Shown here piece by piece: positions 9,402-19,291 of a DNA stretch of 60,137 nt (position 1 is its first letter; every line of letters begins with the position of its first letter). The translations under genes and the position numbers were made by a program. The notes below the pieces were generated by a model. It had not been told where the DNA came from and searched no databases. It worked only from the letters and a program-made list of their open reading frames with translations. The DNA is taken from positions 1-60,137 of the forward strand of contig CAZOMV010000022.1 of NCBI GenBank assembly GCA_964580995.1, in the 5' to 3' direction. Source of the stretch: JAKJEP01 sp964580995 (lineage in GTDB: Bacteria; Planctomycetota; Phycisphaerae; Sedimentisphaerales; SM23-30).

Positions 9402-10511
9402 ATGGTGCGATTGACGCAATATGTGGCGGGGCGGGTGAAGCGATGCCGGGAATTGCTGCGGCAGCAGGGGCTGGATGGTTTGATTGTGGCGGCGCCGGAG
9501 GATGTGCGTTATTTGACGGGATTCGGCGGGGATGACAGTGTGCTGGTGCTGACGGAAAAAGGGCGGGTGTTGGTGACGGACAGCCGCTATACGGTACAGG
9601 TGAGGCAGGAATGCCGGGGTCTGGCGATGGTTATGCGGAAGGGGGCGATGAGTGAGGCGGTGGGGGAGGTATGCGGCCGACTGCTGCCGAAGCGGGGCCG
9701 CCGGACGGTGCGGATTGGGCTGGAGCGGGATTCGGTGACGGTGGGGCAGTATAAGGGATACCGCAAGACGGTGAGCAGGGGCTTGCAGGTGGTAGGCCCG
9801 CTGGTGGCGGAGTTGCGGCTGTGCAAGGATGAATATGAGGTGGGGCAGATTCGCAAGGCGGCGGTGGTGGCGGCGGAATCGATTCTGGAGGTGGTGGGGT
9901 GGCTGGAGCCGGGGATGAGCGAGCGGGAGGTGGCGGCCCGGTTGGATTACGAGATGGGCCGCCGGGGCAGCGAGAAGCCGGCGTTTGCCAGCATTGTAGC
10001 GTTTGGGGATCATGCGGCCCAGCCACATGCGGTACCGGGAGCCAGGCGGCTGAAGATCCGGGATACTATTTTATTTGATTGGGGGGCCACCCTGAATGGT
10101 TATAGAAGTGACTTGACACGGTGTTATGCCGTCGGTAGAATCCTGCCTGTTTTTGCGGAAGCCTACCGCCGGGTATTGGAATCGCAAATGGCTGCAATAT
10201 CAGTGGTTAAGGCAGGAGTGAGACTGAAGGACGTAGATGCGGCAGCCCGGCAGGTTCTCCGCGGCCGCGGATTGCCGATGTATGGGCATGGAACCGGTCA
10301 TGGCCTGGGCTTGCAGGTGCATGAAGGGCCTTATGTAAACGGCAAGCAGGAAATGGAAATGCGTGAAGGAATGGTGGTGACGATCGAACCGGGAGTGTAT
10401 GTGTCCGGCAGTTATGGAATTCGGATCGAGGATGACGTTCTGGTCGGTGCCAGGGGGCCGAAGGTCTTGAGTCGGCTGGCCAAGGATTTTGCATCGATTT
10501 TGCTAAAATAG
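9402..10511 (+). CDS. M24-family metallopeptidase (Xaa-Pro aminopeptidase/dipeptidase-like)
   Basis: Cytoplasmic two-metal aminopeptidase of about 369 residues that removes N-terminal residues next to proline. An N-terminal creatinase-like domain (to ~130) precedes the pita-bread catalytic domain. The five metal ligands are in place: FDWGA (Asp), SDLTR (Asp), the GHGTGHGLG...HEGP region (His), TIEPGVY (Glu) and RIEDD (Glu). Two ATGs lie 6 nt apart (9396 and 9402). The AGGA box ends one base before the first, so the second is preferred. It heads a run with accB, accC, PPi-PFK and lysA; a peptidase of this family next to accBC is common in bacteria. Confidence 0.9.
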   Translation: MVRLTQYVAGRVKRCRELLRQQGLDGLIVAAPEDVRYLTGFGGDDSVLVLTEKGRVLVTDSRYTVQVRQECRGLAMVMRKGAMSEAVGEVCGRLLPKRGRRTVRIGLERDSVTVGQYKGYRKTVSRGLQVVGPLVAELRLCKDEYEVGQIRKAAVVAAESILEVVGWLEPGMSEREVAARLDYEMGRRGSEKPAFASIVAFGDHAAQPHAVPGARRLKIRDTILFDWGATLNGYRSDLTRCYAVGRILPVFAEAYRRVLESQMAAISVVKAGVRLKDVDAAARQVLRGRGLPMYGHGTGHGLGLQVHEGPYVNGKQEMEMREGMVVTIEPGVYVSGSYGIRIEDDVLVGARGPKVLSRLAKDFASILLK

Positions 10512-10576
10512 CCAAAAAACTGAAAAAAACCGTATGACCGTGATGTAAAAAAGCGGTGGAAAAGGACGGAATTACC

Positions 10577-11053
10577 ATGGAATTGAACCATATCAAAGAG
10601 CTGGTAGAGATGATGAAGGAAAACGATCTAAGCGAGTTAGAGATCGTGGACGGCCAGACACGGGTGATGTTCAAGCGGGGTACCACTCAAACGACCACGC
10701 AAGTGGTAACGGTGCCGCATCTAGTGGGGGCGGGGAGTATGGCGGCCATGCCGGTAGTGGAAGCGGCGGCAGGGGGTGTGTCCGGCAAGAACAGGGAAGA
10801 AGAGAATCCAAATCTGGTGGAGATTGTATCGCCGATGGTGGGAACGTTTTATTCGGCCCCGAGTCCTACGGCGAATCCTTTTGTTGAGGCCGGATCGAAG
10901 GTGGATGAAGAGTCGGTGGTCTGTATCATCGAGGCGATGAAGGTGATGAACGAGATCAAGAGTGAAATCAAGGGAACGATCCGAAAAGTTCTGGTTGAAA
11001 ATGGTGCGGCGGTGGAATACGGCCAGGCACTATTTTTAGTAGAATTAAACTGA
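10577..11053 (+). CDS. accB: Biotin carboxyl carrier protein of acetyl-CoA carboxylase (AccB)
   Basis: 158-residue carrier that receives CO2 from AccC on its biotin and hands it to the carboxyltransferase in fatty acid synthesis. The N-terminal part (MELNHIKELVEMMKENDLSE) is typical of AccB, an Ala/Gly/Val-rich linker follows, and the C-terminal biotinyl domain has the EAMKVMNEI motif with the biotinylated lysine. The ATG at 10577 follows AAGGACGG; an in-frame GTG at 10556 lacks this. AccC starts 6 bp downstream, so the two are translationally close. No carboxyltransferase genes (accA, accD) are in the window. Confidence 0.95.
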   Translation: MELNHIKELVEMMKENDLSELEIVDGQTRVMFKRGTTQTTTQVVTVPHLVGAGSMAAMPVVEAAAGGVSGKNREEENPNLVEIVSPMVGTFYSAPSPTANPFVEAGSKVDEESVVCIIEAMKVMNEIKSEIKGTIRKVLVENGAAVEYGQALFLVELN

Positions 11054-11059
11054 GGCAAA

Positions 11060-12397
11060 ATGTTTTCAAAAGTATTAATAGCGAATCGGGGAGAAATCGC
11101 CCAGCGAATCATACGCGCCTGCCGGGAGATGGATATTCTGACGGTGGCGGTCTATTCGGAAGCGGACCGGGGGGCGCATTATTTAGACCTGGCGGATGAG
11201 CGGGTTTGTATCGGGCCGGCGGAGTCGGGTGAAAGTTATCTGAATATCCCGCGGATTGTCAGTGCGGCGGAGGTATCGAATGTCGATGCCATCCATCCGG
11301 GTTATGGCTTTCTGGCGGAGAACGCTCATTTTGCGGAAGTATGCCGGGATTGCAAGATTCAGTTTATCGGTCCGGATCCCGAGTCGATGCGCCTGCTGGG
11401 AAACAAGGTGGAGGCCCGGAATCTGGCCAAGAAGGCGAAGGTGCCGATCACGCCGGGTTCAGTGGAACCCTTGTCGGACGAAGAAGCGGCGGCGGCACTG
11501 GCGGGCAAGATTGGTTATCCGGTGATTATCAAGGCATCGGCCGGCGGCGGGGGCCGGGGCATCGGGATCGCGCATAACGAGATGACCTTGCTGGCGGTTT
11601 TTCACAGTGCCAAGAGCGAGGCGGAAAAAGCGTTAAAGAATTCCGAAGTGTACATAGAGAAATTCCTGGTTCAGGCCCGCCATGTGGAAGTGCAGATTTT
11701 GGCGGATCGGGCAGGCAATACACTGCATTTGTGGGAACGCGACTGCAGTCTGCAGCGGCGGTATCAAAAGGTGATCGAAGAGTCGCCCGGCCCGTCGCTC
11801 AAGCCGGATTTGCGGGAGGAATTGTGCAAGGCCGCGATCCGAATCGCCAAGGAAGCCAATTATGTGAATGCCGGGACGGTGGAATTTCTGCTGGACAGCA
11901 AGGATAACTTTTATTTCAGCGAGGTGAATACCCGGATTCAGGTAGAGCATCCGGTTACGGAACTGGTGACGGGGATTGATCTGGTTCGCTGGCAATTGCG
12001 GATTGCCGCAGGGGAGCATATGAAGCTTCGTCAAAAGGATATTAAGCATACCGGGGTGGCGATTGAATGCCGGATTAACGCGGAAGACCCGCGGAATGGA
12101 TTTTGCCCGTGTCCAGGCAAGGTGGAACAGTTTATCGCGCCGGGCGGCAACGGGGTGCGGGTGGACAGCCATGTGTATGCCGGTTATAAGATTTCTCCGT
12201 ATTATGATTCGATGATCGGCAAGCTGATCGTGCATCGCAAGACGCGGGCGGAGGCGATTGCGTGCATGAAACGCTGCCTGGACGAATTTTTGATTTCCCC
12301 GATTAAAACGACGATTCCCTTGTGTCGAGAGATTTTGTCGCATCCACAATATGTAAAAGGTCAAGTGGATACCGGTTTTATAGAACGAATATGGTAG
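11060..12397 (+). CDS. accC: Biotin carboxylase (AccC)
   Basis: 445-residue ATP-grasp enzyme that carboxylates biotin on AccB using bicarbonate and ATP. It shows the expected start (FSKVLIANRGEIAQRI), the glycine-rich ATP loop (KASAGGGGRGIGI) and the catalytic core EVNTRIQVEHPVTE. Length is normal for a stand-alone subunit. It sits 6 bp after accB and 6 bp before the PPi-PFK gene, so a single transcript is very likely. Confidence 0.97.
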   Translation: MFSKVLIANRGEIAQRIIRACREMDILTVAVYSEADRGAHYLDLADERVCIGPAESGESYLNIPRIVSAAEVSNVDAIHPGYGFLAENAHFAEVCRDCKIQFIGPDPESMRLLGNKVEARNLAKKAKVPITPGSVEPLSDEEAAAALAGKIGYPVIIKASAGGGGRGIGIAHNEMTLLAVFHSAKSEAEKALKNSEVYIEKFLVQARHVEVQILADRAGNTLHLWERDCSLQRRYQKVIEESPGPSLKPDLREELCKAAIRIAKEANYVNAGTVEFLLDSKDNFYFSEVNTRIQVEHPVTELVTGIDLVRWQLRIAAGEHMKLRQKDIKHTGVAIECRINAEDPRNGFCPCPGKVEQFIAPGGNGVRVDSHVYAGYKISPYYDSMIGKLIVHRKTRAEAIACMKRCLDEFLISPIKTTIPLCREILSHPQYVKGQVDTGFIERIW

Positions 12398-12403
12398 AGG
12401 TTA

Positions 12404-13606
12404 ATGAGCAGTAAATTAAAAGGCAATGCGGTGGTAGGCCAGTCGGGCGGTCCTACCGGTGTAATTAATCAGTCCTTAGTGGGCGTGATCGAAGAGGTGT
12501 GCGAACAGGATTGCATCCAGGAATTGTACGGCGCGATTCACGGGGTACGCGGGATCGTCAATGAAGATTTCGTGGATTTGAAGCGGATTTCGCGTCACGA
12601 TCTGGAGGATATCGCCAATACTCCCTCGGCGGCGCTGGGATCGACGCGCGACAAGCCGAATCAGGAATATTGCCATCGCATTTTCGATATTTTTCGCAAG
12701 AATAATGTGCGTTACTTTTTCTATATCGGCGGAAACGATTCGGCCAGTACGGCGCATATCGTCAATACGCTGGCGCAGGAAGCGAATTATGAGCTGAAGG
12801 TGTTTCATATCCCCAAGACGATCGACAACGATCTGCTGGTAACGGACCATTGCCCGGGTTTCGGGACGGCGGCGACGTTTGTGGCCAATGCCGTGGTCGG
12901 GGACGATCTGGATAACCGGGCGTTGAAGGGGATCAAGATCGATATTATCATGGGCCGGCACGCGGGATTTCTGGCGGCCTCTTCGATGCTGGCGCATCGG
13001 CGGGAGGATGACGGGCCGCATTTGATTTATGTGCCGGAGCGGTCGGTGAGCATGGAGCAGTTTGTGGGAGATGTGGAGGAGGTGTATAAGCAACTGGGGC
13101 GATGCCTGGTGGTGGTCAGCGAAGGGATCTCGGATGTGGATCATGAGCCCTGGGCGAAGAAGATCCAGGAGAAGGTGGAGGCGGACGCTCATGGAAATGT
13201 GCAGTTGTCGGGCAGCGGGGCGCTGGCGGACTTTTTGACAGGTACATTGAAACAGCATTTGCCCACCACCCGGATGCGGGCGGATACGTTCGGCTATTTG
13301 CAGCGGAGTTTTCCGGGCCTGATTAGTCCCGTGGATGCATACGAGGCGCGGTATTGCGGGCGAATGGCGGTGTATTACGCCTCGGGTCCGAATACGGCCG
13401 GGAGTGTCTGTTTGCAGCGGTTCGGCAAAGGGGACCGGTATCGCTCGGAGACGTTTGTGACGACGCTGGCGTCGGTGGCGGCCCGGACCAAGAGCCTGGC
13501 CGATGCGTTTATCAATGAAAAGGGCAACAATATCACGCAGGCGTTCCATGAGTATGTATCGCCGCTGGTAGGCCGGCTGCCGGAAGTGGGCTATATAAAG
13601 AGATAA
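12404..13606 (+). CDS. 6-phosphofructokinase, probably pyrophosphate-dependent
   Basis: 400-residue PFK-family enzyme that phosphorylates fructose 6-phosphate. The PFK motifs are clear: GQSGGPTGVINQS at the N terminus, GGNDS near residue 110, PKTIDND near 145 and MGRHAGFLA near 185. ATP-PFKs have GGDGS and PGTIDND. The Asp in GGNDS and the Lys in PKTIDND are the marks of PPi-using enzymes, so PPi is the likely donor and the step is reversible. That fits an energy-limited anaerobe, as does the Rnf operon. It is tightly spaced between accC and lysA. Confidence 0.9.
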   Translation: MSSKLKGNAVVGQSGGPTGVINQSLVGVIEEVCEQDCIQELYGAIHGVRGIVNEDFVDLKRISRHDLEDIANTPSAALGSTRDKPNQEYCHRIFDIFRKNNVRYFFYIGGNDSASTAHIVNTLAQEANYELKVFHIPKTIDNDLLVTDHCPGFGTAATFVANAVVGDDLDNRALKGIKIDIIMGRHAGFLAASSMLAHRREDDGPHLIYVPERSVSMEQFVGDVEEVYKQLGRCLVVVSEGISDVDHEPWAKKIQEKVEADAHGNVQLSGSGALADFLTGTLKQHLPTTRMRADTFGYLQRSFPGLISPVDAYEARYCGRMAVYYASGPNTAGSVCLQRFGKGDRYRSETFVTTLASVAARTKSLADAFINEKGNNITQAFHEYVSPLVGRLPEVGYIKR

Positions 13607-13614
13607 GGAAGCCG

Positions 13615-14898
13615 ATGGATTTTTTTGGATATCGAGGTCAGGAATTGTATTGTGAAGAGGTTTCGGTGGAGCGTATTGCCGCCGAGATGGGAACGCCTTT
13701 GTATGTATATAGTGCGGCGACGTTTCGCAGCCATTATCAGAAGCTGGAACGGGCATTTGCGGAACTGCATCCGCTGATCTGTTATTCGGTGAAGGGCTGC
13801 GGAAATCTCCATATTCTGCGTTTGTTTGCCGCGTTGGGCAGCGGATTCGATGTGGTCAGCGGCGGGGAGTTGTTCCGGGTGCTGGAGGCGGGCGGCCGGG
13901 CGGAGCAGGTGGTATATGCCGGGGTGGGCAAGACGGACGCGGAAATCCGGCAGGCGCTGGAGGCGGGGATCGGGTATTTCAATATTGAGTCGGAAGCGGA
14001 ACTGGAGAACCTGATAGCGATTGCCACACAAAGGAACAAGCCGGTTCGTGCGGCGCTGCGGGTGAATCCGGATGTGGATCCGAAAACGCACCGTTACACG
14101 ACGACGGGCAAGAAGGAGACGAAGTTCGGGGTGGATTGCGAACGGGCTCGGGGAGTGTTCGAGCAGTACGGGCGGAACGGGCAGGTGCGTCTGGAGGGGA
14201 TTCATATTCATATCGGCTCGCCGGTCAATTCGACGGTGCCGTATGTGGAGGCGATTCAGAAGACGCTGGCATTGATTGCGGAGTTGCGGGCGGCGGGTCA
14301 TGATATCCGGGTGATTGATATCGGGGGCGGATTTGGGGCGGATTATACGACGGGGCAGGCGCCCGCGCCGGAGGAATATGCCGCTGCGATCGTGCCGCTG
14401 CTGCGGGGCACGGGATTGCGGGTGGTCTTGGAGCCGGGACGGAGCATATCGGCCAACGCCGGGATCCTGGTGACGCGGGTTTTGTACAACAAGAAGGGGG
14501 GTACGAAGAATTTTGTGATCGTGGATGCGGCGATGAACGATCTGATCCGGCCGGCGTTGTATGACGCCTTTCATTTTTTGTGGCCGGTGCGAGTGGCCCG
14601 GGGGTATGAGCTGGAGAATCGCAGCGATACCGTCGATCTGAGCGGATTGCGGAAGGTGGATGTGGTGGGCGGCATCTGCGAGAGCAGCGATTTTCTGGCG
14701 AAGGACCGCATGCTGCCGCCGCTGAAGCGGGGCGATCTGCTGTCGATCTTTACGGCGGGGGCGTATGGCTTTGCGATGAGCAGCCAGTATAATGCCCGCC
14801 CGCGAGCGGCGGAAGTGATGGTGGAAGGTGAGATCTGTAAGGTGATTCGGCGTCGCGAGAGCTATCAGGATTTGATCGCTTTGGAGTGCGACGAATAA
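13615..14898 (+). CDS. lysA: Diaminopimelate decarboxylase (LysA)
   Basis: 427-residue PLP enzyme making L-lysine from meso-diaminopimelate, the last step of lysine synthesis. It has the alanine-racemase-like barrel with the PLP lysine in CYSVKGCGN (~residue 58), the glycine-rich phosphate loop (DIGGGFGADY), and the beta-barrel domain with GGICESSDFLA supplying the active-site Cys. Start supported by AAGGA. It closes the pepP-accBC-PFK-lysA run, 8 bp after the PFK gene. Confidence 0.96.
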   Translation: MDFFGYRGQELYCEEVSVERIAAEMGTPLYVYSAATFRSHYQKLERAFAELHPLICYSVKGCGNLHILRLFAALGSGFDVVSGGELFRVLEAGGRAEQVVYAGVGKTDAEIRQALEAGIGYFNIESEAELENLIAIATQRNKPVRAALRVNPDVDPKTHRYTTTGKKETKFGVDCERARGVFEQYGRNGQVRLEGIHIHIGSPVNSTVPYVEAIQKTLALIAELRAAGHDIRVIDIGGGFGADYTTGQAPAPEEYAAAIVPLLRGTGLRVVLEPGRSISANAGILVTRVLYNKKGGTKNFVIVDAAMNDLIRPALYDAFHFLWPVRVARGYELENRSDTVDLSGLRKVDVVGGICESSDFLAKDRMLPPLKRGDLLSIFTAGAYGFAMSSQYNARPRAAEVMVEGEICKVIRRRESYQDLIALECDE

Positions 14899-15009
14899 GA
14901 CGGACCTCGAGTCGCGACAAGAATCGCTTGCGTATTTTATAGTAACAAACACAGGATGTGTATGTCGCATCCTGGCATTGGTATTTCCATTCATGTAGGA
15001 GCATCGGTT

Positions 15010-18000
15010 ATGAAAAAAATCATGTCGATCCTGTTGTCCGGCTTGTTTTTGTGGGTTCTTGGTTGTGAGGGTTCGATGGGAAATACGATGAAAATTAGAA
15101 ATTTACGCTGTGAATACCGGGTGAATCCATTGGGAATTGATGTGACTCAGCCGCGGTTGAGCTGGGTGCTGGAATCATCGCAGCGGGGGCAAAAGCAAAC
15201 GGGTTATCAGATTCTGGTGGCAAGTAGCGACACTTTACTGGGTAAGGGTCAGGGCGATTTGTGGGACAGCGGCCAGGTGGCATCGGTTCAGACCGCGCAA
15301 TTGGAATATCAGGGCAAACCACTCGCTTCCGGCAGTCAATGCTGGTGGAAGGTGCGGGTGTGGGATCAGGATGGTAAGGTGACGGGATGGAGTAAGCCGG
15401 CATACTGGACAATGGGATTGCTGGCGGCGAAAGACTGGCAGGCCAGGTGGATCGGCAATACCGCCGGGGCCGGGGCGGAATGGAAGCAGGCGGTGGAACC
15501 GGTGGATTTGACCGGCTGCAAGTGGATCTGGCAGAGCGGGGAGGAAGTTCGGCAGGCGGCGCCGGGGACGTGCTATTTTCGCGGGAAGATAACGGTCCCG
15601 CAGGGGCGAACCATTCAGAGGGCCCGGATTCGTCTGTCGGCGGATAACCGGTATGAGTTGTTTGTGAACGATAAATTTGCGGGTATTACCCATATGTTTG
15701 GATCCATTGCGGGGGTTATGCCGGTGGCCAATTATGAATTGACGGGCCTGATCGGGCCGGGGGAAAATGTAATTGCGGTACAGGTTACCAACGAAGGCAA
15801 CGAGAATAATCCGGCGGGCTTGCTGGGGCGGGTGATGATTGAATTTACGTCGGGGGAACCGGAGATTTTCACGATGGACGCCGGCTGGAAGTCGTCCCGG
15901 CAGGCGGCGGAAGGTTGGAAGCAGGCGGGATTCGATGATAGCGGCTGGGGGCAGGCCCAGGAGATTGCGGCTCTGGGTGAGGATCCCTGGGGGTGGGTGA
16001 ATCAGAACGATTTGCAGATGTCCCCCAGCCCGTATTTGCGGAAGGAATTTACGGCGGCAAAGAAGGTGCAGCGGGCGATGGTGTATGTGTCGGCTTTGGG
16101 ATGCTATGAATTGCATCTGAACGGTCAGCGGGTGGGGGAGGATTATTTCGTGGCCGGCTGGACGGATTACAACAAGCGGGTGTATTACCGTACGTATGAA
16201 GTGACGGACCTGGTGGAAAAGGGGGCGAATGCGATGGGGGCCATTGTGGGGGACGGCTGGTATGCCGGTCATGTGGGCTGGGGGCGGAAGAAGAATTTTT
16301 ATGGGGAAAGGCCGTGGCTAAAAGCCCAGTTGGAACTGGAATATGCCGACGGGAGTCGGGACGTGGTGGCGACGGACACGAGTTGGAAAGGGGGGTACGG
16401 TGCGCTGGTGGAGTCGGACCTGCTGATGGGCGAGAGTTATGATGCCCGGCTGCAACCGGTTGGCTGGGACCGGATCGGCTACGATGATTCCCAATGGTCG
16501 GCTGCGGCCGTGAAAGAGGACGTGACGGCACCGCTGCAAAGTTATCCGGGAGTAACGGTGCAGATTACCGGCGAGATCAAGGCGAAGGAGGTAAAAGAGC
16601 CGGCGCCGGGCAAATATGTTTTCGATTTGGGCCAGAATTTTGCCGGGTGGGCGAGGCTGAAGGTGAAAGGAAAAGCCGGCGACCGGGTGGTTTTGCGTTT
16701 TGCGGAGGTGCTGCGACCGGACGGGATGATCTATACGGAGAATCTGCGGGGCGCCCGTTGTCAGGATATGTATATTTTAAAGGGCGGCGGGGAAGAAGTT
16801 TGGCAGCCGCGTTTCACCTTCCACGGTTTTCGGTATGTGGAGGTGACGGGCTATCCGGGCAAGCCGGGACTGGACGCCATTACGGGTGTAGTGGCCCACT
16901 CGGCGACACCGCCGGTGGGGACGTTCGAGTGCTCCAGCCCGATGGTGAATCAATTGTTCAAGAATATTGTCTGGGGCCAGCGTTCGAATTATCTGGAAGT
17001 ACCGACCGACTGCCCCCAGCGGGATGAGCGGCTGGGCTGGACGGGCGATGCCCAGATTTTTATCCGGACGGCGACTTATAATATGGATGTAGCCCCCTTC
17101 TTTACCAAGTGGCTGGTCGATCTGGACGATGCCCAGAATGAGGAAGGGGCGTACCCCGATGTGGCGCCAAACGCCACGCACAAGGGGGCGGGCGTGGCGG
17201 CTTGGGGCGATGCGGGAGTAATCTGTCCGTGGACAATCTATTGGGTGTATGGGGATACGCGAGTGATTCAGGACCATTATGCGGCGATGGGCCGCTGGAT
17301 CGAATATTTAAAGAGCCACAGCGAGAATCTGCTGCGGCCGGCGGAAGGGTATGGCGACTGGGTTTCGATCGCTTCGGATACGCCCAAGGATGTGGTCGCG
17401 ACGGCCTATTTTGCCTACAGCACGCGGCTGCTGAGCCGGATGGCGGCCGCCATCGGCAAAACGGAAGACGCCGCCAAATACGAACGGCTTTTTCAGGATA
17501 TCCGCAAGGCGTTTAACCATGCTTATGTGACGGAGGACGGGAAAATTAAGGGGGACACACAAACCTGCTATCTGCTGGGCCTGCATTTCGATCTGCTGCC
17601 GGCGTCCAAACGGCCTTTGGCGGCCGAGCACCTGGTAACCGCCATTGAGCAGAAGAACTGGCATTTATCGACTGGGTTTGTGGGCCTGGGGTATCTGCTG
17701 CCGACGCTGTCGGAGGTCGGGCGGACGGATGTGGCGTACCGGCTGCTGAACAACGATACGTTCCCGAGTTGGGGCTACAGCATCAAGAACGGGGCGACAA
17801 CTATCTGGGAACGCTGGGACGGCTGGACGGATGACAAAGGCTTCCAGGATCCGGGCATGAACTCGTTCAATCATTATTCGTTCGGTTCGGTGGGGCAGTG
17901 GATGTTCGCTACGGCGGCGGGAATTCAGACCGAGGGGCCGGGCTTCCAGCGGTTGCGGATTCAACCCCAGCCGGGCGGCGGCATGACGTATATGAAAGCC

Positions 18001-18258
18001 GGCTATGATTCCATCCATGGCCGGATCGCCACGGATTGGCGGGTAGATGGCAAGGATTTCCGGCTGGCGGTGACGGTCCCGGCCAATACCACCGCAACAG
18101 TCTATGTGCCCGCTTCCAGTGCAGATGCGGTTACAGAAGGCGGCCGGCGGGCGGGCCAGGCGGCGGGCGTGAAATTCCTGCGAATGGAAGAAGGCGCAGC
18201 CGTATATGAAATCGGATCGGGGAATTATCATTTTATTTCGCAAAAGGCGTTTGAGTAA
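15010..18258 (+). CDS. Alpha-L-rhamnosidase, GH78, predicted lipoprotein
   Basis: 1082-residue glycoside hydrolase that releases terminal alpha-L-rhamnose from plant or algal polysaccharides and glycosides. The ATG at 15010 follows AGGAG and gives a signal peptide MKKIMSILLSGLFLWVLGC with a lipobox, so the enzyme should be anchored on a membrane outside the cytoplasm; the in-frame ATG at 14956 lacks such support. The order is an Ig-like N-terminal domain, bacterial rhamnosidase N domains, an (alpha/alpha)6 catalytic domain with DCPQRDERLGWTGD (likely general acid Glu near residue 673), and a C-terminal beta domain. A strong terminator follows. It is a lone carbohydrate gene between lysA and an rnhB-like gene. 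Confidence 0.93.
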   Translation: MKKIMSILLSGLFLWVLGCEGSMGNTMKIRNLRCEYRVNPLGIDVTQPRLSWVLESSQRGQKQTGYQILVASSDTLLGKGQGDLWDSGQVASVQTAQLEYQGKPLASGSQCWWKVRVWDQDGKVTGWSKPAYWTMGLLAAKDWQARWIGNTAGAGAEWKQAVEPVDLTGCKWIWQSGEEVRQAAPGTCYFRGKITVPQGRTIQRARIRLSADNRYELFVNDKFAGITHMFGSIAGVMPVANYELTGLIGPGENVIAVQVTNEGNENNPAGLLGRVMIEFTSGEPEIFTMDAGWKSSRQAAEGWKQAGFDDSGWGQAQEIAALGEDPWGWVNQNDLQMSPSPYLRKEFTAAKKVQRAMVYVSALGCYELHLNGQRVGEDYFVAGWTDYNKRVYYRTYEVTDLVEKGANAMGAIVGDGWYAGHVGWGRKKNFYGERPWLKAQLELEYADGSRDVVATDTSWKGGYGALVESDLLMGESYDARLQPVGWDRIGYDDSQWSAAAVKEDVTAPLQSYPGVTVQITGEIKAKEVKEPAPGKYVFDLGQNFAGWARLKVKGKAGDRVVLRFAEVLRPDGMIYTENLRGARCQDMYILKGGGEEVWQPRFTFHGFRYVEVTGYPGKPGLDAITGVVAHSATPPVGTFECSSPMVNQLFKNIVWGQRSNYLEVPTDCPQRDERLGWTGDAQIFIRTATYNMDVAPFFTKWLVDLDDAQNEEGAYPDVAPNATHKGAGVAAWGDAGVICPWTIYWVYGDTRVIQDHYAAMGRWIEYLKSHSENLLRPAEGYGDWVSIASDTPKDVVATAYFAYSTRLLSRMAAAIGKTEDAAKYERLFQDIRKAFNHAYVTEDGKIKGDTQTCYLLGLHFDLLPASKRPLAAEHLVTAIEQKNWHLSTGFVGLGYLLPTLSEVGRTDVAYRLLNNDTFPSWGYSIKNGATTIWERWDGWTDDKGFQDPGMNSFNHYSFGSVGQWMFATAAGIQTEGPGFQRLRIQPQPGGGMTYMKAGYDSIHGRIATDWRVDGKDFRLAVTVPANTTATVYVPASSADAVTEGGRRAGQAAGVKFLRMEEGAAVYEIGSGNYHFISQKAFE

Positions 18259-18273
18259 GAAATTCGTTTAGTC

Positions 18274-18313
18274 AGGAGTCCTTCCCCTTATCAGGCGGGA
18301 GGACTCCTTTTTT
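18274..18313 (+). terminator. Rho-independent terminator of the rhamnosidase gene
   Basis: Stem AGGAGTCC (18274-18281) pairs with GGACTCCT (18301-18308), followed at once by a run of T. It lies between the convergent rhamnosidase and RNase HII-like genes. There is no A-run on the left side, so it acts mainly on plus-strand transcripts. Confidence 0.85.
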
Positions 18314-18316
18314 GTT

Positions 18317-19291
18317 TTATCGCTGCCGTACCAGCAGGTCCAGGGGGTAGAGGGCGGGATTCACGTTAAAGGTTTTGAGGTCGTTGAGGAAGCGGTGGCC
18401 GTCGGTGTAGTAGCCGGCGGTGGGCTTGATCTGGGGACAGTGTTTATGAAAATAGTCGTTGATCAGTTCCATAAATAGCTCGCGGACGTACTTGCTGGCC
18501 ATGGAGGCTAGGGCGACGGGTAACTGCCGGTCATCGCCCTTGACAATGAAGTGAACCTTGAAGGAATGGGAGGCGTCCGCCATCTGATAGCTGCTGCACG
18601 CGTCGTTTTCCTTGAGGATCTTGAGGGGCAGGTGGGGGAAGAGCCGCTGGAGGTTCTGCCGGTAGTGGCTGCGGCCGCCCTGTTTGTCGATGACGATATG
18701 GAGGTTTTGCCGGCCAAACTGCTGGTAGGCCCGGAACAAAAGATTGCTGGTTTGAGAGAAGAGGACGGAGGCTTTGTTATCCACCGCCTCGACCATCTGG
18801 TTGTATTGGGCGACCTCTAGCGGGCAGCTCCAGAGGGCGAGCAGCCGCATCCGATGGTCTTGCAGGTCGCCGGCCAGGGCATTGGCGGATCCGGCGATGC
18901 TATCCGGGTCATAGCGGAGCGGCCAGTCCATAACCCGGCCCTTGTACCAGGGATATTGGGGAAAGGCTTCCAGGCAATCCGCATGAAGGATAGTTAGAAG
19001 CTGACCCTGAGTCTGGGGCAGGGGGGCATGGGGAGTCAGGGTTTGGAGGCAGGTGAGAGTTGCCCGCTGGAGGTGCTCGTATTTGCCGAGGCCGCCATGA
19101 AGTTTTTTGCTGTCGTTGATGGCCAGACGCCCAGCATTGCCGGCGAGTTTTTTGCAGACACTCCGCCGCAGAATATCCCACATGGAGGTTGTGAGCAAAT
19201 CATCGGGGATTTCAAAGGCGGCGGCGGAGACCACCAGAGGCCCTAGAATCGGGCCATAACCAGCTTCATCAATGCCAACCAGGACTGCCAT
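18317..19291 (-). CDS. RNase HII-like protein, divergent planctomycete type
   Basis: 324 residues, longer than the usual ~200-260 of RNase HII, which cuts RNA in RNA-DNA hybrids. Visible family marks are GIDEAGYGP with Asp8 and Glu9, DSKKL at 60-64, VIDK with Asp202, an ASMASKYVRE segment (262-271) matching the usual A-S-I-x-A-K-V-x-R region, and the late GYYTDGH motif near 293. Insertions sit between these blocks (roughly 70-190). The start is backed by AAGGTGAG. Activity is probable since the acidic residues are kept, but the insertions could mean another substrate preference. It stands alone, convergent with the rhamnosidase. Confidence 0.75.
   Translation of the reverse strand: MAVLVGIDEAGYGPILGPLVVSAAAFEIPDDLLTTSMWDILRRSVCKKLAGNAGRLAINDSKKLHGGLGKYEHLQRATLTCLQTLTPHAPLPQTQGQLLTILHADCLEAFPQYPWYKGRVMDWPLRYDPDSIAGSANALAGDLQDHRMRLLALWSCPLEVAQYNQMVEAVDNKASVLFSQTSNLLFRAYQQFGRQNLHIVIDKQGGRSHYRQNLQRLFPHLPLKILKENDACSSYQMADASHSFKVHFIVKGDDRQLPVALASMASKYVRELFMELINDYFHKHCPQIKPTAGYYTDGHRFLNDLKTFNVNPALYPLDLLVRQR

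Noticed and set aside
12476..14994. Two long minus-strand frames (426 and 467 codons) opposite the PPi-PFK and lysA genes
   Set aside because: Same composition artefact; the plus-strand genes have complete motifs and ribosome binding sites.
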